NCBI GenBank assembly: GCA_036583965.1
Contig: JAZBQD010000013.1
Coordinates: 13,974,618-14,038,617 of the forward strand
DNA length: 64,000 nt
Origin: Prunella strophiata
Lineage: Eukaryota; Chordata; Aves; Passeriformes; Prunellidae
Reading direction: 5' to 3'
The position numbers were made by a program, and so were the translations under genes. Shown here piece after piece: positions 27,201 to 40,830 of the stretch (the first letter of the stretch is position 1; each line of letters opens with the position of its first letter). The notes under the pieces were generated by a model. It ran no database searches. It was given only the letters and a program-made list of their open reading frames with translations, and was not told the origin of the DNA.

Positions 27201-30200
27201 CAGTATGTCCATAGTAACTCTTAAACACAACATGATAATGCAAATTGCAAATATTAGTAATCTGTGACATATGTGTATCTATGACACACATAACTAGACA
27301 GAGAAACCCAAAAAGTCTCTTCCTCCCTAGTAGATGTCCTTGAAAATTCCACAAATGCTTAAATCCATTCTAGCTGTTTACCTAATCAACCTTGTCTCAC
27401 AGAGCAGAGAAATTTTTCTAAGATTATTGATGTGCTATAGAATACAAAATCTCAACAGAATACTGTCAAATTCATATGGTTATAAATAAATGGGGAAATC
27501 TTAATAGTCCTGAAGTCACTAAAATAGATATGATGCTTTTATCTGTGGCCACATATATGCAGTTTATCAGTGCAATTACAGGTATAGAAGATTATATTTA
27601 TCTTTGCTTTCCTGTGAAATGGAAAAAGAGGAAATTATTTATCTTCTAAAAGAATTGAGTGGAAATTGAAGATCTACCCATTGTGATAGATAAACTATTT
27701 TTTTTCCTTAACTCTATCAAGAGATAGCTTGCAAACAGCTACAAATTATATCATTAAACCATGCAAATCAAATACATTTAATCCTACTTAGGTTTGGGGG
27801 CTTTTAGTTCAGGTAATTAAAATAAATGTTTTTCTAGTGCTTACTAAAGAGGACAGCTGTTGCTTTCTCCAGTACTCTGCTAACACCAGTGGCTTACAGC
27901 TGTGTGCAAGTCAAGAACAAAACTTTTCCCTCACCAGCCAGGCAGCAGCTGAAGCTGGACAGTACCAGCTTTAATATTGCAAGCCCATTTTAAGCACCAT
28001 CTTGAGAACACTTCTCATTCCAGAAGTCTGCAGCCAATGTAACCCACCCTTCTCTACAACCAAACAGGCTGCATAATGTTTTCTTCTTTTAAAGGTCAGC
28101 ATCAACCTTGCTGCTAGGTGTTAGGGAAAATGTTCCTTTCACATCAAAATATTTGATGCTAAGGTAGTGCACAGCTTCTCTAAGCACACAGCACTTCTTG
28201 CACAAGAAGAGTCTGCAGATTTGTTTTTGTATTTTTAAAGATTACATTATCTGCATTTCTTCCTCTCACCCAAGTGGATACATGTGCAGAGAACTTACAG
28301 GGGAGAAACCACACCAGCGAGGCACTGAGAGATTCATCTTTCTGATAATGATAACAAAATTGACGAACAGAAAGCTGAGAGGGAGATGAGAATGACAAAT
28401 TATTCTTTGAGAACGATGGATGGAATTGTAATCTTCCTGGATCTATACATAGTGGCATAAGACTGTCATTTGTACTACCAAGTAGATCCAGAAATATCTT
28501 TGGTTTATTCCATGAAGTGTTAATGGCAATTTTCAGATAAAAGTTGCTCACCAGCTCTTACAAATATGTATTTATCCATGCAACTTAATGCCAAAACAAG
28601 TACAATTACTGTGTGCTGACACCGAGCAAAATCAACACTGACTTTTTACAACTGACTTCAACAAATAACAAATGCTCACAAACCTTTAAAGAAAAAAATG
28701 TGAATTATAAATTCTCCCAAGGACTTCTGTGAAAAATAATGACAAATACTAGATGTCTTCACCAGAAATATTTCCATGGAGATACTGATATCAGAAATCC
28801 TGGCACATGTGGGGCACACTCTTTCCCACTGTTCAAAGGCAATAGAGCAGGTCATCAGTGGATCAGTCCCTTTCCCATACTTGCAGGCAGCTGCTCCTAT
28901 TGGTTACACAAGTACTGCACGTATGTTTTTAGATATTATTTCATTTTCTGTTTCCTTTTGGTAATGGAAATGACATTTTCAATTTATGGCATGATTTTAC
29001 AAAACATAATTCAAAAATCCTGTAGAAATGTTATAAATAGCTTTATCAAAGAGTTTCTTGCCTCATACAAAGACCTAAGATCCACAAGCATCTTGCTGTG
29101 AATACTTTTCACCTTCCCCAGCTTGCACTAGAAGAGTCATGGAGGCCTCTCTGGGTTTTCTTCAGTGTGTAAAGCTGCAAAGCCTCAGCAAGCAAAAAAT
29201 GCCCTTATTTACCCTTGTTTTCTTCAAAGTCAGTCATTCCAATGGCTTCCCTACTATTATGCATATTCTACTTTTTGTCCAAATGCATTTGGGAGTCAAC
29301 TGGACAAGTGATGATTTCTGCTATATTGAGGAGATGTGAATTCATTTATAAGCTTTTCATTTAAGACGTTCTTGAAGCTGGCATTCCCCAGGGATTCTGA
29401 ACTCAGTACCAGAAACTCCCTTCAATACTTCCTGTCAAGGACCTTCTTCAGAATACCTGAAATTCATTGCTATATACACAGGGTTCTGAGGTTCAGACTT
29501 AAAAGGTGACTCCTCCTTTGATGACTGAGGTTAAACAGCTTGGGAAAAAACTTGAAAAGAACTCCAGGTTCCAAGGCATTCTGAGTGCCACTTGTTTATC
29601 ACAATTAAGTGACCAGATTTTCAAGTTTACCAGGGCAAATGGTGAGAAGGGGATAATGGAATTTGCATCAAAACTTATGAGTTTAACCATGGAGTTTTAG
29701 GGCAGGGCTCCACAGGGGGAGCAGTGTAAATACCACTGAGAATTTGTGAAATGGTACATTGGGCACTTCATGAAAGCGCCAAATCCCTTCCAGCACGTAC
29801 CTGTCTCATTATGTACAGATTTGGCCATTATGAGACATTCTAGAGAGGTTTTCACCTTGGTAATGTGAAATTCGCATAAAAACAAATCAGGTACTGATCA
29901 TTTAGGAAATTCCTGTGGCATATAAGTTTCCACTGTGTTTCAGATCGGTTCAACTCAGGATTGTTGCAAAACTTGAAATCTAGCTAATGGCAAACAAGAT
30001 TTATGCAGAAATAGATTGTTCCAATTCCCGGGAATGCTTTTTGTGGGGGTGTCAGTGCAGGGGTATGCTCATGGCATCAGTGTAAGTTACTAAAGTTGGC
30101 ACTACTGAGGATGTTTGCTTCTACCCAAGTACATTAGTCATCTCCTGGATATTCAAGACTTGTTTGCCCCTTGAGCACACTTGAGGGAAATATGACTGAT

Positions 30201-30417
30201 GGCAATAAAACTACTGGCAGGAATGTGTTATTGCCAGCAGACAATAACAGAGTTACCTATCTCCCCACAGGCATTTCCCATATATCTCAAGATGTTTGTT
30301 ATCAGCAACTGATTTCTCTGGAGGAGAGCCTAAATTATTTCTGTGCTCCTGGCAGATGTTCTGCCATACCTAGAAAACTCATTTTGACTCACACACTGAT
30401 AGACATCATTTTACAGC
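21239..30417. other. Non-coding DNA, no gene seen
   Basis: No supported gene. A faint MIR-like motif (GATGGGACTGGGCACAGAG) lies near 22165. GC-richer patches at 23,200-23,450, 23,600-23,870 and 26,880-27,200 hold overlapping chance frames on both strands. The last has only a few CpGs and is not an island. An AT palindrome occurs near 25,092. The remainder is AT-rich. Confidence 0.5.
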
Positions 30418-30530
30418 CACAGAATGGTGGACAGAAGGGACCCCTGGAGATCTTCCCCTGCAAACCCATTTACTCCCTCAAAGCAGGGCTAAGCAAAGTG
30501 GGTTGCTCAGGTGATTGTCCAACCTCTGGC
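30418..30530 (-). mobile_element. CR1 LINE 3'-end fragment
   Basis: The plus strand shows the reverse complement of a CR1 3' UTR. It starts with CACAGAATGGT, then AGAAGGGACCCCTGGAGATC, then a GCAGGGCTAAGCA-type block and GGGTTGCTCAGG. These match in order the common avian CR1 tail (CACAGAATGGTTTGG, GGAAGGGACCTCTGGAGATC, GCAGGGTC, GGTTGCACAGG). Only about 110 bases are kept, and the rest of the LINE is absent, as usual for heavily 5'-truncated copies. The terminal 8-bp repeat is reduced to one unit. Confidence 0.82.
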
Positions 30531-31768
30531 AGGGGTCACTTGCCCTTTGATCTTAGGTTTTAGCTCACTACTCTGCTTCTCCAGACACAATCTGTCTAGA
30601 AATCTTCATGGTGAGACAGCTTCACAATTTCCCTTTGCTGGTCCAGCATCAGGCTATGCATTTTCCCAATATAGAATAAGTGTGAAGAAAGCCCTTAATA
30701 TGCACAGAGGTGGAGAATGTGAGAAAACATTAAAGCTTTAATAAGTGAGCTATTTTGGAGGCCTGTCCTGACAATATGCAGTAGAAAATGCCCAGTGGGA
30801 TCACCTCTGAAGAACTGATTTTATTGATCATTGGAGGCTAATCAGGACACCATAAAACCTGTCCCTCTTCTACAGGAATTATATGCTGTTCAGCTGGAGT
30901 TGTCTGCACACCACTGTGTACATTCTTCACTCAAGTTGACTGTGTCAATTCCCACTGAACAAATTTCTGGCATGTCACTCACTCTCCCTCTGACCTGATA
31001 CTTAGCAATTTCACCATTTCAATAGAGAAACTAATTTATGGAATTAAGATTGGAACAAGAGGCCACACATTAATTCACATCCAGCAGCAGAACTGACGTG
31101 CATTAATTACACTGTGATGCCTGGACCAGGTCAGATCAGAGGCCACCTTTTCGGATCAGAGCATGGGATTTTGTCTCCAGCAGCAAATACCTAAGGAATT
31201 CTATGAGAACAAGGCACATATCCTGTGATACAGCCCTCAGTGATCTGCAGCTCAGGCAGACTCCAGGCCAGAGGTGGATATCTTCAGTTTGAGCAGACTC
31301 AGATGAACGCTCCTTTTCCCATATTTTTTCCATTCATCAATTACACTTCACAATTCCTATATAACTTCTAGACAGCTGCCAAAGGTACCCAGACTATTGC
31401 ACGAACTACCTAAATATCCTCTGGGATAGGTAATCTGATTTAACAGGTTAGTAAATGAAGTACAACCAGGAAGAGAGCTTGAATATCAGAACTATAGTCA
31501 GCTGAAAATCCTACTGTTCACAAACTAAAATAAAACTAGAAAAAAAAAACCCAAGCCACAACCAACACAGAGTGGGCAGAATTCAGGTTTCAGTTTCCTT
31601 TACACCATGTGCTGAGGCTAACAGGGAGTTAGATGCTGCCCAAAGTTACCAGCTAATCACAACCAAGCCTATTCATGAAAAACAAATCTATTTTTAAACT
31701 CATAGGTATCATTTAAAACCAAGCACAGCCCTTGCTAGTGGGAGACTTTTGGATCCTTGGTGGATGTT
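30531..31768. other. Non-coding DNA, no gene seen
   Basis: No gene supported. Sequence immediately after 30530 may be unaligned CR1. A weakly MIR-like stretch near 31,430 is too diverged to call. Confidence 0.5.
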
Positions 31769-32083
31769 TGTCATTATAGGCATGGATAAGGTTCCCAGTT
31801 GTATCAACAAGCTCTGAGACGTTATCTTGCTGTAGAAATTTTCATACCTTTTCTCAAGTGCAGTTCCTCACAAAGCTGACTCCATCTTCCTTCTTCACCA
31901 CAGTACTACTAACTGATTTCTGTTCTCTCCCAGCTTGCTAGTCCCTCCTTTTATACTACTCACTGTCATTAGATGTATCTGTGCCCTATTAAGGGCACAC
32001 CTGTTCCAAATCTTTAGTGACTAGAACAGCTGCAACTCTTTAGGGGTGAAATTGCCTAATTGCCTTCAGCACTACCTCCCACA
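31769..32083 (-). mobile_element. Solo LTR (family A, copy 2), ERV-type
   Basis: On the minus strand it begins TGTGGGAG at 32083 and ends TAATGACA at 31769-31776, the same termini as the copy at 20912-21238. A perfect 6-bp target duplication, GATGTT, flanks it at 31763-31768 and 32084-32089. A good TATA box, TATAAAAGG, sits at 31955-31947 on the minus strand, placing the predicted start of the R region some 25-30 bases further along. No internal retroviral sequence is attached, so it is the product of LTR-LTR recombination. Its better-preserved TATA box and exact duplication suggest it is younger or luckier than copy 1. Confidence 0.88.
31947..31955 (-). promoter_or_regulatory. TATA box of solo LTR
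   Basis: TATAAAAGG on the minus strand inside the LTR, at the position expected for the U3/R promoter. Whether it is used cannot be seen from sequence. Confidence 0.6.
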
Positions 32084-35000
32084 GATGTTGCCCATATTTC
32101 TATAGTTGAAGAATCATGCTCTTACTAAGAGGGGGTTCTCTATCTCTAGGCCTGTTGAATATGTCTCACATTGGCATTTAATTGTATTTGAGCACTTGAA
32201 ATTGATATGCCTTATTAATGGTTAAAGTGCTGGCAGCCTTCATAAACAGTTTATTAACATTAATTTCTAAACTTACTTCTAGATTAGCTAAGCTGCATCA
32301 ACGAATTTGACACTAATGGTAGCAGATCTATGAAATACATGTGTTGAATATTTTATAATGTTGATATAATATCTGGAAATTAAAGAAAATTAGTTAAACT
32401 GTGACTGTGTACAGAAGAAGGCCATATCCTGTATATTTTTAACTCATTTTCCACTAATTGGAACAGAGAGTATGCTTAGTTATGCATATAATTAAGCAAT
32501 AAAACCCTAGTGATTCAGTATGCACTACTGGTATTTTGCTAATTAACAACTCCATGAAATCTAATAGTAGCTCTCTTATCATTGGAATCAATGAAGTATT
32601 GATCTTACAACAATATGGACATATCTGAAGAAGTAACTGTCACCAACTGCACTCACATAACCTCATTTAAAATAGAATCTAAACATTTTAAGAGAATGTA
32701 ACAGAAAACTAGCTTTTATGTATGGCATTTCAACAGTGTATAGCAGTGTATAATTCAGTCACATTACAGTTAAGTGACTCAAAAGTGGCATAAAAACAAA
32801 CAACCTGCAAAAGCAAAGAGAAAGAATAATACATTTATTCTTGTTGGAATCCTTACTTTCAAAGGGTACATAGATTTAAAAGGCCTATTATATCAACCAG
32901 ATTCTCACCTTATCAAGAAAAATTATTACATAATATGCAGAATTAAGTCGAGTGAGTATGGGTGCTTACTTTTCTTTATGGATCCAGACTATCTTTTAGT
33001 ACTATGCAGAACTCAGTTTCCTGGTGGCTGTATATTTATAAAAGCTGTCCAGGAAAATGCCATTTTTTTTCAGAAAATCTCTCCCTCATTGCTAACACAG
33101 CTCCAAACCTCTCCTGTCCCTCAGGAAAATGGACGGTGAGCATGACAAATTTTCCTGACAGCAAGGCCAAAATTAACAATGACAGTACACTTTATAATTA
33201 TTCCAGTAGCAGAAATAAATACAGGTCAGATGTCTCTCAGGATGAGGTTGATTCATTGCTTTTGAACAATAATTTCGTTTCAGTTAATGAAGCCAGTAAT
33301 ATTTAAATTATGCTTTCTTTGCTACATTAAGTGATGCAAAAGTCTAATGCATGGTTTGTTTTTAAAAATTATAACGGTCCCAGAATTTTTTATTAGTGAG
33401 TGATTCATTGAACAATGCCAGATTTAAATATCTGGCAAAGATTTCTTCTCATAGAGAATTACACACTCCTAAACCCTGAACAGAGTAGGCCAAAGTTGAC
33501 CATTATTTTTTGCTTCAGTTTCAAAGTCATTGGTCATTAAATATTAATCTGCACCCCAGAGGAGCCAGAGTGCATGGCCTTAGGCACTGAAGCAGAAGAA
33601 GAGTTCCTTGTGAGTTTTTTCAAGGCCTGAGCAACCTCCAGGGGTTGGTAGGGAAGTAAAGAAAGTCTCTGTTGTCCTCTCCTGCCAGCCTTGGCACTGT
33701 GTCCAGCACAAACTGTGGCTTTGCCACAACACACGGCTGTGGAGTCTTCAGAGGAGTGATGCCAATGCCTTGTGCAAGTGCAGCGCATCAATGCTGGATT
33801 GCAAAACCTGCAAACCCAGAACAAACCTGTTCCATGGAAATCCTTTGCTTCTTCCACATTTCCACAAGACCAGTTCCTACCTCCTGCCTCAGTTCAATTT
33901 TAAATCTCTGCTTTTGCATTCTGCCTGGGCAGCCCAGATCCAGCCTTCATCTTTCTATCCACACAGCTTCAATCTGTCTCATATACTTCTACCTAGGGAA
34001 TTTTGACAACTCTAAGTCTCTTCAACTAAAGGAATCCCTACAAATGCCAGATGGATTATTTGGACATGCTATCTATCCCTCCAAGACAAGCCAAATATTT
34101 TTTTATTATTTTTTTATAGTTTTTCTTTTTTTTTCCCAGGGCACAGTCTCTAGTTTCCTAGCAGGGCATTCCCACCATGCACTGCTCCATATTCTAGCAA
34201 ATTATCTCCATCCCATTCCTGGGCTGCACAACTTGCTTTTAACAATCATTGCAAGGAATTTGACCAGAACAGAAAAAAATTCTTCTCAAGGAAAAACCAT
34301 GATTATTTTCCAGGAGTGTTAAAATAATTGTTCTCACACCTTTATGAAAAAGGGCAGTAGGCCTCATTTCCAGCAGGATGTCTGTGTCTCTGACTGGTCC
34401 TATTCCTTAAACCAAACCTCAGAAGATGGAAAATTAATGCCTGTATCTGGAAGAGCCCCATTCAGGGGTGTAAAACCCAAATTACTCATTAGGGGAAAGG
34501 CTGTGGAGAACAAATGTCCTGTACTGCAGTACATTCTCTTTGTTCCTTCATTAATACCTTAAGGTAAACAGAGACCAGAACCAGTTTTGGGGTTTGTACT
34601 TGCAGTATAAAACAAACCAAGTAGAACCCCTCTTGCTTTTTAGGGGAAAGATCAACCACATGTACAAAGTGCTGGAACTGCTGGAGCTGTGAGACTGGAG
34701 GTGATGCACAGTTCATAAAGCTCACAGATGGACTGGACCGTGAAGAGGAATTTCCCCATTAGTGTCTGAAAGATCACCTTATGTCCAAAACAAGAGTAGT
34801 TTTCTCTTAATATGCATAAGGGCATAATGGTATAAATTTCATACACCCAGAGAGAGATGTAATTCACACTGCCATTTCATAACCATATCAAAGCCCACCA
34901 GAGCCAGCCACATGCATAGTGATGAAGAAAACAGCCCAGTAAAGATAGTGAGCTGAATTACAAAGCACTGTATTCCTGCACTGAGTGGAAGGTGACATGC

Positions 35001-35689
35001 TAAAAACTAAAAGGGAATTCAGGTGCTATGGTCCATTTATTCCTCCATGCTTCTGAGACTGCAAACTAGCTGGCTGTATGCAGCATCCACCCACTCAGTC
35101 ATAGACCACAAACAAATAAGAGCCAGCACAACCCTAACTGAGGAGCAGACCAGCAACTGTAAGATTAAATGCTCCACAGCTTGTTACTGGCTGTGTAAAT
35201 GACCCACTCCTTCAAATCATTGCTTAAGAGGCATTTTAAATTCCTTTAAGATAATTACTATATTTGGTTCCAGAATCAACATAGCCTGTTGCTAATGAAT
35301 TATTTGTATTTGGAGTTAGATCCTGTATACTTCAGACTGCTGCAAAAGAAAATAAGTTATAATGCACCTAAAGATTACAAGGAAAAACAGTTCAGTGACC
35401 ATATGTTGAGCTTCAGACCATGAAAACCACAGTGATGATGTTACAAATTTTACTTTGGTTAAATTACCCAAAGAGAGGAGCATTATGAAGTTATGTTTTC
35501 TCTTTATTCTCCCTAAATCCAAATGGAATCCTAAAAATAGCAAGATATTTCAGGAAATTTTTTAAAGATGACAATTGCAGCCCTGTTAAAGGGAACATCT
35601 CACTGGCCAAGGACAGTTAATTCTAAGGCCACATCTGAAAATCAGGAGGAGCCGGAACAAAAGCAACCATAATTATATTAAAAGTGCCT

Positions 35690-35960
35690 CATTAAAGTAG
35701 TGTGAAGCATCACAATATTGTGAGGAGGAGAGGGTGCAAGAATTAATAGCTTTATTGTAAAAATAAATTGCTCTGTCATCCTTCGTTTCTATCTAAAGCT
35801 TCCACTCGTAATTGAGGCAGCTAAATGTAGCCTTTGTTAGATGAAAATGTGGCCAGGTTGTTAGCACTCTTTTATCTGATGGCTTAATGCAGTAAAGCTT
35901 GCATTATAAAAATGAACATTGCAAAGGAATATTAAGTTGAAAGAATTTACTATGGATCAT
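35690..35960. promoter_or_regulatory. Putative conserved non-coding element
   Basis: About 270 bases have the texture of vertebrate conserved enhancers: no repeats, balanced AT-rich words, and homeobox or SOX-like words such as AATTAATAG, TTTATTGTAAAAATAAATTG and CCTTTGTTAG. This is an impression from composition and motifs. Conservation itself cannot be seen in one sequence. Confidence 0.22.
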
Positions 35961-38900
35961 GTTACTTTTTTAGGTAAGTACTTTTTAAAGGAGTTCAATC
36001 ACTGCTACTGTTTCTTTTGGTTTTACTAGAATTCATGTATTTATATATTACATATAAAATCATAATAATGGGATTTTCATGTACAGAGTATATTAAATTT
36101 ATCACTGGTACACAATGGAATTGATCCATTGTGCTGCAACATGTGACTGATTTTCTAATGACTGGTGTAAGAGAAAGGTAAAAGGATAGTGTATTCCTCC
36201 TCAGCAATCTTTTTTATGTGTTGCAGACACATTTATGGTAAGTTACTGTAAAGGTGTTTACACCTTCCTAAAGATGAAAAATATAAGTATTGTACATGAT
36301 AAAGGGTTAGTTATTTTTCTACACTGATAGATATACAAGGGGGAAATATTTACTGAATGGTTTGGAGGACTGCAGAAGGGACTGGTCCTTCCTGACATAC
36401 AAAATCTATTTTTTCTCCCAAGTGGGGTCCAAGAAACATATTTGGGTAACCCTCCATTTTTTTCCTTGCTATGCCACAAGTTTTTTCCTTGCTCTTCTAA
36501 GCAGAGCAAATGAAACAAGGCTCCTCTTTAAGACACTTAACTTGTGTGAGCTGTATCCTCCCATTCAGTGTCCTGCTACTTGTAAATTGTAAATCAAAAA
36601 TTATCCATCACAGTCACCCACTACAGAATCTGAAAGACAAAGCTGTGATTTAGACAGCAAACCTGACAAACTTCCAGAATTAGACAGAAATTACATCATG
36701 CAACAGAAGGCAACATAGTCTCTGCACATTTCAGGACTGAAAGTGTTTATTCCTCTAGAAAAGAATGTCAAATAAAGGGTTTCTCACATCAGTGTTAGAA
36801 ATATGGAACTGATCCTCATGGAATCCAGTTGATATTCCAAAGTTATAAGAAACCTGTTGGTGACTTGAGACTTTTTCTCCTGAGCTGTGTTCTGGTGCTC
36901 TAAGCTTTGAGCTGTTTTCTCTATGCCCAATGTTTGCAGGTAAATCCTTTCATCAATACAAGATCACAATGACCCCTTCACTTTCAATTTCCTATATACC
37001 TTTACACATTCCTAACTTTCTTATGTCTGTTTCCACTTGTTTCTGTTTCATCTTCACCACCAGAGAAAGCTGAAGACAGGAATCAGAGAGAGGTGAGGAA
37101 CAGAACCTTAGTGTCAATTTTCAGGAGTTTAGCCCAGCCAGATACCAAACACTCAGGAGCTGCTCCATGTCTTGCAGAGACTCAGCTTTGAGTCCTTTGG
37201 TTCTGCCCATACGTCGTTATTTTTGGACTTGTTCCTGCCTGGCTGCTGCAGTGTCATAATGATGCAGTCTCAAAAGGCTCTTCAATCACTGCCCTGACAA
37301 AATGGCACTCACAAGAAAAGAAGCATTTTTAATCATCTTTTTATTCTGAGCTGTCTTTTTCATTGCTAATAATGTTGCTTATTTCTGTGTGACTAGGGGA
37401 AAAGAAAATTATATATATGCGTATATACCAACAGTCATGTGGAAAACTGCCCATACAAGTCACATTTCTTATTTGTCACTGACAAGAATATTAACTGGCT
37501 AATTTTCAGCTTTATCAAAACTCTAAATTACTACTGCCATGACTTCATTGATTTTCAAGGCAACTTTTTCCCCCCAGAGGCTTGGTTTTCATTCAATAAA
37601 CCATGAACATTCATGTATTACACAAACAAATCTAATGATTGATATCTTCCTATTGTCACCTTGATGCTGGAGGGCTGTAGTTTACTCCTTCCTATTTGAA
37701 TAATGATTAACATAATAATTAGATTTTTACATAAAGCCATGATCTTCCCAAAGGAACTGCAGATATTCTGTTGAATATAAGCTATTCAATTCTCCTTTAA
37801 ACAAAGGGCAGAGTTTGCAATTAGCTGTAGTAGACCAGCTGATTTGTTGGACAATTTAGAAGACTATCTAGTTATTCAAGTTCTTCTTAATATCCTTTCT
37901 CCAGACAAATTCTTGGGTACAAAAGGCTAATTTTTCCCACTTCATCATCTGATCTATTAAAAGATTTTATATCTGCATACAGCCTTTTTTCTTCATATTT
38001 TCTTAATTAAACAATATGTCTAGTGTCACTACATAAAGGCATAACCTGAAAACGAGACTCCAGACTCATCAAAGAAGATTTTCTATGTATTTACTTAATG
38101 TGATTGCTCAGTCTTTAAAAATACTTTTAAAAAATGCATGATGATGCAGGGAATTGTAGAGAAAGTATTAACAGCACCAAGCCAGATTGAAGCAGAGCAA
38201 TGTGACTACCACCCTGCACACCTCTCAGCAAAGAGAGGTTTTTGATAGGTCTGTGAAGAGTTCTGGAAATCCAGGATTTCAGAGAGATTATGAAAATCCT
38301 CCCAAGATACATTTTAGGAGATAAAGGCAGACACCATCTCCCCAAAGTCTCATCATTTGATGTAATCTTTATGGAGGATTTGAAACTGTCTTGTGTGACA
38401 TCATCTCTCTTGTTTGACAGACAGGGTGAATGTTGGACACCTAAAACAAAGGCATTGGGAAAAAAGTTTTCAAGGATTTGTCACCAGTGCAGCTTTGAAG
38501 ACTTGGTAAATTCAAAGACATCTATGTTGATCTGGCTCTTCCTAGCAAATAATCAATACCTCATATCAATTTCTGGTCTCTTGTTTAAGATTATTCACAA
38601 TTAACTGATGTTTCAAGACTCAAAGAAGAAAAACTGGTATACTTGGAATAAAATGCACAGAAAATCCTTGTATTGTAAAGCAGAAAAGGAACATGGACTC
38701 ACACTCTGGGAAGAGTGTGAATTGGAAGAACATTTCCTTTTGGAGACAGTGAATTTAGTGCTTTATCACTAAATTTCTTGACTGCCTTAAGAAATCTGGT
38801 TATCTCCAATGTAGCACATCAGTATTCTACATGGCACAGTTTGGACTGCAGAATAAATCATATTTCTAATAAAATCACTGGTGTCCCAACAAGGTCAATA

Positions 38901-40712
38901 GCAAAGAACTCTTAGGTCTTCTTTCACTTCTTCACTGTCCACATCTCTGAAAATAATTTATTGGTTGACAAATAACTTAGAGTTTGTCCAAATGAATGGG
39001 GAAACTAAGAGAAGTCAAATAATTTCCTTTGTATATTAAAATATGAATGAAGATATGGCTACACCATTTTGAAATATTAATGGGGATAATGTAAGAAATA
39101 GAAACCTATACAACCTTAGTGGGAAAGTTTTAATTGTTGTCCTTTTCCAGTACAATACCAAAAAGCATAGGAAAATGGCAGAACAAAATTTAGCAAAGCT
39201 GCTAAGCTCATCTGAATTTGTACTGCAGCTAATAAAACTTTCCTAGCTTACTTTCAAGTTATAAGGAGTTACCTTGAACATTTGGTCAAAGAAATACTTT
39301 GGAGGACAACTTTGGTGGGAATTAATTAATCTGAATCTTGCTCCTGGGTAGCTATTAATTACTTATGGTAATTAGAAAGAAAAGCTTGAATGGCTGCTGC
39401 AGTTGCCCTGTGATGGCTCAAAACATGTCTAACTACATCATTCCAGTGTTAGTAACTGCTTCTCTCTTTCCAGCTTCATGGAATCACAGCAAAAGAAGCC
39501 AAAGCTGAAGGACAAGGTAACATAGGGACAAGGAGACAAAAAATTGGAAAGTCTGGCAGATGAAGGAGGGATTAAAGATTTGCAGAGACTCATATTTAGT
39601 CTGTTGGTGTTGCTGTAGATCTTAAGGTGAGAAAACAAAAGACATAGATAATTTAAGTGACTTTTAAAGAGACAGAATTAATCTTCCCAGGCTCACTTTG
39701 CATGGGTTGGATTCAGCACGGAACCTTGCCAAGGTTACTGGCAGTATCATATCCCCTGGAACAAAATGCCTCACCATGGGGCATAAGTATTCTTGCAGCA
39801 GAAAACAAGCACCATCTATAAAATGTTTTACTAGCTGACAGGTTATCTTCACATGGAAACCAAAACAAAACTAGTTATAAGAGTACCCTAAAGAAACATG
39901 GTTGATATTGTTGGAAACACAGGAAGGAGGTTAAGTAAGATTGAAAAAACCTGCAGTTCACCCAGGGAAACCATGTCAAACGTAAAACTCAATGGAAGAG
40001 ATGCAGGGAAAGCTGCACCAGTGAAAGAAATGCAAAAGCATAAAAGACAGAAAATGAGGTACAACATTCTGTTATACAGAAATGGAAAACACTGGAAGAA
40101 TTCAGGGCCACAGAGAGGGATTTCAATCACAACTCCCTCTCTCTCCAGCCTGCTATAAGCCCTCAGTTTCATTATCATCATTACTATCTTTCATTACCAC
40201 ACAAGTGGAGAAAGACTGTAAGTAAATTGAAAGTAGTGCTGATAGGCTAAAAGACTTATCTAATTGAAAGTAAACATCAAAGAGAACAAAAAGTTGTTTA
40301 CTTTGATGCACAAAGCAAAATGGATCACTTAAAGCATGGAAAGTACAGGGTGAATGAAATGGAACTCATCATATTCACTGTGTCCATTCCCCTCAAGAAT
40401 TTGTAGAAACTTTTATCAGGGATACCACAGATCTTCACTGCTTCCTTGATGGACAGGAGGGACTCAGACATGCTTCACTCAGTGGGTTGTGCCAAGCTTC
40501 ACGACAATATGGTCCTGGACAGAAGGCAAAAGTGCTGCTGGGCAGCATTCATGGGAAAATATACCACTTCATATGAGGGTGAGAATGGCACTGTGTTTTC
40601 CCTGGAGCTATAGACCATTAGGCTATTTGGAAAGTGTACAAAACACTGATCGGTGTTTCTGTAACTGTTCTTCTTCACTGTTCCACAAAGTCAAACAGAT
40701 GGTATTTAAAAT

Positions 40713-40830
40713 GTTTGGGGGGATTTTTTGTTGTTGTTGGGGGGTTTTTGTTGTTTTTGTTTGTATGTTTGTTTGTTTGTTTGTTTGTGGTTTTGTTTGC
40801 TTTTTGTTTGCTTTTTGTTTGGTTTTTTTA
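40713..40830. repeat. G/T-rich low-complexity tract with (GTTT)n
   Basis: Two runs of six G (40737-40744 and just before) alternate with T-runs and GTTGTTGTTG, followed by a (TTTG)n microsatellite at about 40759-40790 and GCTTTTTGTTT units. Overlapping open frames rich in Phe, Val and Cys are produced by the repeat and are not genes. Confidence 0.88.

Noticed and set aside
20912..32083. A full provirus bounded by the two family A LTRs
   Set aside because: Each LTR has its own distinct 6-bp duplication, and the 10.5 kb between them shows no gag, pol or env motifs. They are separate solo LTRs.
33672..34322. Longest open frame of the window, 216 codons, plus strand
   Set aside because: It crosses a T-rich low-complexity run at 34,095-34,137, has no recognisable domain, no clear splice or promoter context, and overlaps frames in other phases. 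A chance frame is the best reading.
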